A stretch of DNA of 17,318 nt from an uncultured Bacteroidales bacterium (GTDB lineage: Bacteria; Bacteroidota; Bacteroidia; Bacteroidales; UBA932). Position 1 is the first letter of the stretch; each line of letters starts with the position of its first letter. The stretch covers positions 1 through 17,318 of the forward strand of contig CAMNQO010000013.1 in assembly GCA_946549475.1 (NCBI GenBank). Reading direction: 5' to 3'. Shown here piece by piece: positions 12,886-17,318 of this stretch. Made by a program: the position numbers and the translations under genes. The notes beneath the pieces were generated by a model. The model did no database searches. It saw only the letters and a list, made by a program, of their open reading frames with translations, and was not told where the DNA came from.

Positions 12886-15419
12886 AACAACTTCACGACA
12901 GTCACACCGCTGCCGCCCATTTCTATGTGTTCGTCTTGGACGCTTTCCACCCCCGGGGTGGCACGCAACAACTTCTGTATTTCTTCATGCAGTACGCCGG
13001 TCCCCTTTCCGTGGATGATCCGTACCGTACCGACGGACAGCATGATGGCATCGTCTATGTACTGCACGACACGCTCCAAGGCATCGGGCAGACGCGCTCC
13101 GCGCACATCCAGTTCGGGACTGAAATTGAGTTTGCGGCGGGCAATGCTTTCATCCACGCGGATGACGCTCTTGCCAGCGTTGGATTTGGCGACCGCTTTG
13201 TACTCGCCGGCCGTGATGCGCTCCACTTCGGCAGGACGCAGGCGGGAAGTGATGCCGCCGATGGCCACCGTCACGCCGCCCTTGCCGACCTCAACCACCT
13301 CCCCGACCAGACCGTGCGTCTTGAGGCGGACTTTCTCGCCCACTTGCAAAGGAGCCGTGCGGAATGCCTGTTCCTGCTGCTGTTTGAGCGCCTGGTCGGC
13401 ATCCAGGGCGGCCTGACGCTCTCCCGCTTTGCGGGCCTTTCGGGCTTTCGCACGCTCCCGGCGGGCATCCAGAAGGGCTATCTTGCGTTCGATATAATCA
13501 TCTTTGGCTTTCTGCTGCGCCTCTTTGCGACTGGCCAGGGTAGCCATGAAACCGGCCAGGGCTCCGCGGGCCTCCTGCGTCAACTGTTTGTCCGCCTGCG
13601 ACTCACGGATGGTACGGATGGTATTCTCTATCTGCCGGTTGGCTCCCCTGACGATGTCTTCGGCTTCCTTGCGGGCCTTTTCCAGGATTTCCTGCCGCAT
13701 TTGCCGTATCTCTTCCAGTTCTCCCCGATACTGGTCCGTAATGCTCTCCAAGGCCTTGTCCGTACTGCGGATATGCTCCAGTTTCTCGTCCAGGACCTGG
13801 CGGCTGTGCTCGATTTTGCGCAGATTGCGCTCCATCTCGACGAAATCCTGCCCGGAGCGTTGCTCCGCATCCTGGACCAGCTCCTCCGGCAGCCCCATCT
13901 TGCGGGCCAGTTCGAAAGCGAAGGAATGGCCCGGCAGACCGATTTCCAGGCGGAAGAGCGGAACGATGTTCTGACCGTCGAAGGCCATCGCCCCGTTGAC
14001 GGTCCCGCAGGCGGGAGAAGAAGCGTACAGTTTGAGTTGGGTATAATGGGTGGTGATTACGCCATAGACACCGGCATTGTCCAGCCGGCTGAGCAGGGCC
14101 TCTCCGATGGCAGCCCCCGCAGCCGGTTCCGTCCCGGCGCCCAGTTCGTCTATCAGCACGAAAGTGTCTCCGTCGGCACAAGCGAGCATTTCCCGCATCT
14201 CCGACAGAAAAGAACTATAGGTACTGAGATCGTTGTCGAGGGACTGGTCGTCTCCGATGCTGACCATGATGCGCTGGAAAATCCGCAGTTCGGAAGTCTC
14301 CGAAGTGGGAATCAGCATCCCCCACTGAAACATGTATTGCAAGAGTCCGGCCGTCTTCAGGCAGACGGACTTGCCTCCCGCATTGGGCCCCGAGATGAGC
14401 AGGATGTGTTTGCGCGGGGTCAGACTCAGGCTGACCGGGACCATCTGGCGGCCTTCGCGCCGGAGCGCTTCCTCCAACAAGGGATGGCGGGCCTTGCGCA
14501 GATGCATCTGTCCGTCGCGGGAAATGACCGGCATACCCGCACGCTCATCCAGCGCCAATTTGGCCTTGGCCATGACAAAATCCATCTCGCCCAGATAACG
14601 GGCCGCCTCGACCAGATCCGGGACGACGGGGCGGATACTGTCGCTGAAGGCCCGCAAAATACGCAGGATCTCCCGCTTCTCATCGAAACGCAACTGCGTA
14701 ATCTCATTGTCAAGCCGGACAATCTGGGCCGGCTCGATGAAAGCGGTCTTTCCGCTGGCGGACACATCGTAAATCCAGCCGTCCAACTTTCGCTTGTCGG
14801 CGGCATTGACCGGAATCAGCATCCGGCCGTCGCGTACGGTCAGGGCCGCATCTTCGGCCACGAGACCTTCCTGCCGGGCCTTGTCGAGGATGGCGGCCGC
14901 CCGCCGGGCCAAGGCCCCTTCTTTCTCCCGCAATGCGCTGCGGATCTGATAAAGGGCATCCGAAGCCGTGTCTTTGATCTGGCCGTAACGGTCCAGAATG
15001 CCGGCAATCTCCGTCTCCACCTGCGGGAAACGGGGCACTTCCGCAGCCATCCGCTGCAACAGCGGGTAGATATCCTCCTTGAGACCGGTGAAAAAGCCGG
15101 TCAGCGCACCCAAGGTGCCCAGCATGGTGCGGAGCTTGCGCAGGGAGAGCAGATCCAGGGACGCACCGTCCTGCTGCAAAGGGCGCAGGAAATCCAGACA
15201 GTCGATGAAACCGCTTTGGGGGAAGGCCTCCTCAAACATACACACCAGCCGCATCTCGTCGGTCAGGCGCAGCCGGGTGAGAATCGTCTGCTCCCGGACG
15301 GAAAAAGCCTCCGTAGCCGCCCGCTCCCGGGCATACTGAGTGCAGCAACGGGCGGCGACGGCCTCCCGGATGCGGTCGAAACCGAGTTTCTGTTCAAGTC
15401 GGGTGTCAATCTTCTCCAT
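12882..15419 (-). CDS. mutS2: MutS2 endonuclease/ATPase with Smr domain
   Basis: An 845-residue MutS2 protein. Domains in order: N-terminal lever/clamp region beginning KIDTRLEQKLGFDRIRE, the ATPase with Walker A GPNAGGKS (about 344-351) and Walker B FVLIDELGAGTEP (Asp424-Glu425), a long coiled-coil clamp (LEEIRQMRQEILEKARKEAE), a KOW-like stretch VGEKVRLKTHGLVGEVVEVG, and a C-terminal Smr domain with LDVRG (about 770) and HGKGTG (about 803). It limits homologous recombination in some bacteria and rescues collided ribosomes in Bacillus. The ATG at 15419 was chosen because the longer frame starts with TTG at 15434 and adds only five residues. It overlaps the end of cdaA by 14 bases. Confidence 0.93.
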   Translation of the reverse strand: MEKIDTRLEQKLGFDRIREAVAARCCTQYARERAATEAFSVREQTILTRLRLTDEMRLVCMFEEAFPQSGFIDCLDFLRPLQQDGASLDLLSLRKLRTMLGTLGALTGFFTGLKEDIYPLLQRMAAEVPRFPQVETEIAGILDRYGQIKDTASDALYQIRSALREKEGALARRAAAILDKARQEGLVAEDAALTVRDGRMLIPVNAADKRKLDGWIYDVSASGKTAFIEPAQIVRLDNEITQLRFDEKREILRILRAFSDSIRPVVPDLVEAARYLGEMDFVMAKAKLALDERAGMPVISRDGQMHLRKARHPLLEEALRREGRQMVPVSLSLTPRKHILLISGPNAGGKSVCLKTAGLLQYMFQWGMLIPTSETSELRIFQRIMVSIGDDQSLDNDLSTYSSFLSEMREMLACADGDTFVLIDELGAGTEPAAGAAIGEALLSRLDNAGVYGVITTHYTQLKLYASSPACGTVNGAMAFDGQNIVPLFRLEIGLPGHSFAFELARKMGLPEELVQDAEQRSGQDFVEMERNLRKIEHSRQVLDEKLEHIRSTDKALESITDQYRGELEEIRQMRQEILEKARKEAEDIVRGANRQIENTIRTIRESQADKQLTQEARGALAGFMATLASRKEAQQKAKDDYIERKIALLDARRERAKARKARKAGERQAALDADQALKQQQEQAFRTAPLQVGEKVRLKTHGLVGEVVEVGKGGVTVAIGGITSRLRPAEVERITAGEYKAVAKSNAGKSVIRVDESIARRKLNFSPELDVRGARLPDALERVVQYIDDAIMLSVGTVRIIHGKGTGVLHEEIQKLLRATPGVESVQDEHIEMGGSGVTVVKLL

Positions 15420-16191
15420 AATAGGCCTTTTCAAGCATCAGCCTGAGCTGATTGATACTGGCGACCTCCGTCAGTCGGCCATCCGAGACGAACGAGATGG
15501 CGCCTGTTTCTTCCGAGACCACGACGACACTGGCGTCGGACTGCTCCGAGAGTCCGATGGCGGCTTTGTGGCGCATGCCATACTGGGGCGGTATGTCTTC
15601 GCGCTGGGTATTGGGCAGGGTACAGCGGGCGGCCACGATACGGTTGTCCGTCAAAATCACCGCGCCGTCATGCATGGGAGAGTTTTTGAAAAAGATGTTG
15701 CGGATCAGCCGTCGGTTGACCTTGGCGTCGATGATGTCGCCGTTCTCTACGATGTCCTGCAAAAGTTCCTTGTGGGTGATGACAATCAGCGCACCGACCC
15801 TTTCGATGGACATCACGCGGCAGGCCTCACAGACTTCCGTGACCACCTCGGCGTTCAGGCTGGGTACGCTGGGCTTGAAAAGCCCGAAAAAGCCGCCGCC
15901 CCGCAAATGCCGGTAGCGCTTGCCGAAGTTAATCAGGAAACGGCGTACCTCCGGCTGAAAAATGACGACCAAGGCCAGCAAGCCCAGATTGAGCACCATG
16001 TCCATCAAGGTCGTCATCATCTTCATGCCCAGGGACGAGGCCAGGACCCGCAGCACATAGAATGAAATGACGACAATGAGGACATTGATGGCCGAAGAGC
16101 CCCTCATCCACTTGAAAGCGAAGAAAATGAGCAGGGCAACCATCACGATGTCCAGAATATCCGCCAAACTTACAGTCATAAAATCCAACAT
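15406..16191 (-). CDS. cdaA: Diadenylate cyclase CdaA (c-di-AMP synthase)
   Basis: A 261-residue membrane-bound diadenylate cyclase. About three hydrophobic helices fill residues 7-80 (ILDIVMVALLIFFAF, NVLIVVISFYVL, VLNLGLLALVVIF). The DisA_N/DAC domain follows with MHDGAVIL (Asp-Gly-Ala at 175-177) and GMRHKAAIGLSEQ (207-209), then VVSEETGAIS. The usual RHR motif reads RHK here. c-di-AMP controls potassium and osmolyte balance and cell-wall stress in many bacteria. The ATG at 16191 is the first that gives the normal CdaA N-terminus; the frame is open much further upstream, but that part is antisense to pheS. The predicted promoter sits about 40-70 bases upstream. First gene of the ten-gene operon. 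Confidence 0.93.
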   Translation of the reverse strand: MLDFMTVSLADILDIVMVALLIFFAFKWMRGSSAINVLIVVISFYVLRVLASSLGMKMMTTLMDMVLNLGLLALVVIFQPEVRRFLINFGKRYRHLRGGGFFGLFKPSVPSLNAEVVTEVCEACRVMSIERVGALIVITHKELLQDIVENGDIIDAKVNRRLIRNIFFKNSPMHDGAVILTDNRIVAARCTLPNTQREDIPPQYGMRHKAAIGLSEQSDASVVVVSEETGAISFVSDGRLTEVASINQLRLMLEKAYYGED

Positions 16192-16226
16192 AGGCCAATC
16201 TTTGGAAGCAGGGCTCTCTATATGTT

Positions 16227-16257
16227 TTTCAAATGTAGACAAATTTCCGTATATTTG
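16227..16257 (+). promoter_or_regulatory. Predicted promoter for the exported protein gene and pheS
   Basis: TATATTTG (16250-16257) fits the -7 element. The -33 element is weak (TTT at 16227-16229, 20 bases upstream). It overlaps the divergent cdaA promoter almost completely. The expected start of transcription is near 16264, so the first ATG (16267) would be nearly leaderless and the next (16288) would have a leader of about 24 bases. Confidence 0.5.
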
Positions 16258-16260
16258 CAA
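16230..16260 (-). promoter_or_regulatory. Predicted promoter of the cdaA operon
   Basis: On the minus strand, TTG (16258-16260) and TACATTTG (16230-16237) are spaced by 20 bases, matching the Bacteroidota pattern. Transcription should start near 16223, leaving a leader of about 30 bases before the cdaA ATG. No other such pair is obvious inside the downstream overlapping genes, but I checked only the gene junctions. Confidence 0.65.
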
Positions 16261-16266
16261 GCAGAT

Positions 16267-16686
16267 ATGGCATTTTACTCTCCTAAAATGATTATTGCAG
16301 GGCTCCTGACAGTGTCCTGCCCGTTCACCCTTGCAGCCCAGGAAACGGCTCCGCAGAAAGAGGTGAATGTGGAGGAACTGGCCATCAAAGAGGCGGAAAG
16401 GCTCGCCGACCTGCTCAAGTTGGAGGACTGGCAGGTCTTCTACGCCGACTCCATCCTCCGTCACGACTACGGGTGCCTGCACGAAGAAGTCAAGACGCTG
16501 CAACGGCAGCAGATATCCCGAAGCGAAGTTTACCAACTTATCCAGGACAAATGGATGGAACAGGCGGACAACGCGTTGGAAAAAGTATTCACGCCGGAGC
16601 AGTGGAAGAAGTACCTGAAAGACGGGGCCCGGAAACGGATCAAGGAGCGCGAAAAAAGAAAAAAGGAAAGAACACAAGAAAGATAA
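16267..16686 (+). CDS. Small exported protein of unknown function
   Basis: A 139-residue protein with a signal peptide (MAFYSPK, then the hydrophobic MIIAGLLTVSCPFTLA, probable cleavage after TLAA before Gln). The mature part is helical, with the stretch WQVFYADSILRHDYGCLHEEV, then DKWMEQADNALEKVFTPEQWKKYLK, and a very basic tail (ARKRIKEREKRKKERTQER). Similar small secreted proteins ahead of pheS occur in Bacteroidales as far as I recall; no function is known to me. The ATG at 16267 gives a positively charged n-region. An ATG at 16288 is possible but has no basic residue before the hydrophobic stretch. pheS follows after 3 bases, so the two are probably one transcript. Confidence 0.75.
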   Translation: MAFYSPKMIIAGLLTVSCPFTLAAQETAPQKEVNVEELAIKEAERLADLLKLEDWQVFYADSILRHDYGCLHEEVKTLQRQQISRSEVYQLIQDKWMEQADNALEKVFTPEQWKKYLKDGARKRIKEREKRKKERTQER

Positions 16687-16689
16687 GCG

Positions 16690-17318
16690 ATGAAAGAAAA
16701 GATTGACCAGATTCTCGCCGAGTTGGACAACCTCAAATGTACCAGTCTCGCCGAAATCGAAGAAGCCCGCGTGCGTCTGCTGGGCAAAAAAGGAGAAATC
16801 ACGGCCTTGTTCGAGGATTTTCGCCAGGTCGCGCCCGAGCAGAAACGGGAATTCGGACAAAAACTCAATTTGCTCAAGAACGCGGCGACGGCCAAAATCG
16901 AAGAAATGAAGCAGACGGCCATGGACCTGGCCGACAAGATGGCCGCAGGCCAGGCGGACCTCACCCGTCCCGGCGACGACTATCCGCTCGGCTCCCGCCA
17001 TCCGGTCAGCATCGTCCGTGAAGAAGTCGTCAGGATTTTCCGCAAATTCGGCTATGATGTCGCCGAGGGGCCCGAAGTCGAAGACGACTATCATGTGTTC
17101 GAGGCGCTCAACTTCCCGCCCGACCATCCCGCTCGTGAGATGCAGGACACTTTCTTTGTCACCGACAAGAGCCAGCCCAATCCCATCCTGCTGCGCACGC
17201 ACACCTCGAGCGTACAGGTGCGCTGCATGGAGACGATGAAACTCCCCATCCGCGTCATCTGCCCGGGCCGCGTGTTCCGCAACGAGGCGATTTCCGCCCG
17301 CGCCCACTGCATCTTCCA
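16690..17318 (+). CDS. pheS: Phenylalanyl-tRNA synthetase alpha subunit (3' partial)
   Basis: The first 209 residues of PheS, which with PheT forms the enzyme that charges tRNA-Phe. The N-terminal part is the tRNA-binding coiled coil (roughly residues 1-90, for example SLAEIEEARVRLLGKKGEI). The catalytic class II core starts at RPGDDYPLGSRHPVSIVREE and has EGPEVEDDYHVFEALNFPPDHPAR, then LLRTHTSSVQVR, and ends in the window at GRVFRNEAISARAHCIF, the motif 2 region. The gene starts 3 bases after the stop of the exported-protein gene and has no promoter of its own that I can see. It continues beyond the end of the window. Confidence 0.95.
   Translation, partial: MKEKIDQILAELDNLKCTSLAEIEEARVRLLGKKGEITALFEDFRQVAPEQKREFGQKLNLLKNAATAKIEEMKQTAMDLADKMAAGQADLTRPGDDYPLGSRHPVSIVREEVVRIFRKFGYDVAEGPEVEDDYHVFEALNFPPDHPAREMQDTFFVTDKSQPNPILLRTHTSSVQVRCMETMKLPIRVICPGRVFRNEAISARAHCIF

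Noticed and set aside
12927..15446. 839-codon open frame on the plus strand opposite mutS2
   Set aside because: It lies exactly antisense to the well-supported mutS2, has no recognisable domain, and is the usual open shadow frame of GC-rich coding DNA.
16192..17307. Long in-frame upstream extension of cdaA
   Set aside because: The extra part is antisense to pheS and the exported-protein gene and crosses the predicted promoters; CdaA homology starts at 16191.

Overview
The window looks like a chromosomal segment of a fairly GC-rich member of the Bacteroidales (Bacteroidota). The grounds are promoter-like TAnnTTTG / TTG pairs about 20 bases apart, the lack of clear Shine-Dalgarno sequences, and familiar Bacteroidales gene families: CdaA, MutS2, a very large AsmA-like protein, the STAND-like ATPase and the small secreted protein ahead of pheS. 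No genus is assigned.

Layout. Bases 1-1076 (+) hold the end of an unrecognised gene, overlapped by truB. Bases 1104-4847 are an AT-richer accessory block, all on the minus strand: a STAND/archaeal-type ATPase, an MntA-HepT (MNT/HEPN) toxin-antitoxin pair, and a three-gene HipA-type kinase module in the order hipS-hipT-hipB. Each of the three units has its own recognisable Bacteroidota promoter. The block lies between two convergent backbone units (truB and the long minus-strand operon). The 2.5 kb holding the two toxin-antitoxin modules is flanked by an imperfect 39-base direct repeat (29/39 identical), one copy of which overlaps the 3' end of the backbone phosphatase gene.

Bases 4873-16191 are one tightly packed minus-strand run of ten genes, with overlaps or gaps of 1-2 bases throughout: cdaA (c-di-AMP synthase), mutS2, yraN, a mannose-1-phosphate guanylyltransferase, a 1112-residue AsmA-like protein, a RelA/SpoT-type small alarmone synthetase, a small HD-type alarmone hydrolase, an RsbW-like ATPase/kinase, a STAS-domain antagonist and a CX5R protein tyrosine phosphatase. 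If co-transcribed, it links c-di-AMP synthesis, (p)ppGpp turnover and a partner-switching module with envelope and DNA-maintenance genes.

From about 16192 a compact divergent promoter region separates this operon from a plus-strand unit: a small exported protein of unknown function followed 3 bases later by pheS, which runs off the window.

The most interesting points are the split alarmone synthetase/hydrolase pair fused in operon with an RsbW/STAS pair and a tyrosine phosphatase but with no PP2C phosphatase or sigma factor; the HipST-B module with the antitoxin gene last and putative twin operators around its promoter; and the repeat-flanked toxin-antitoxin block. No tRNA, rRNA, insertion sequence or CRISPR array was seen.
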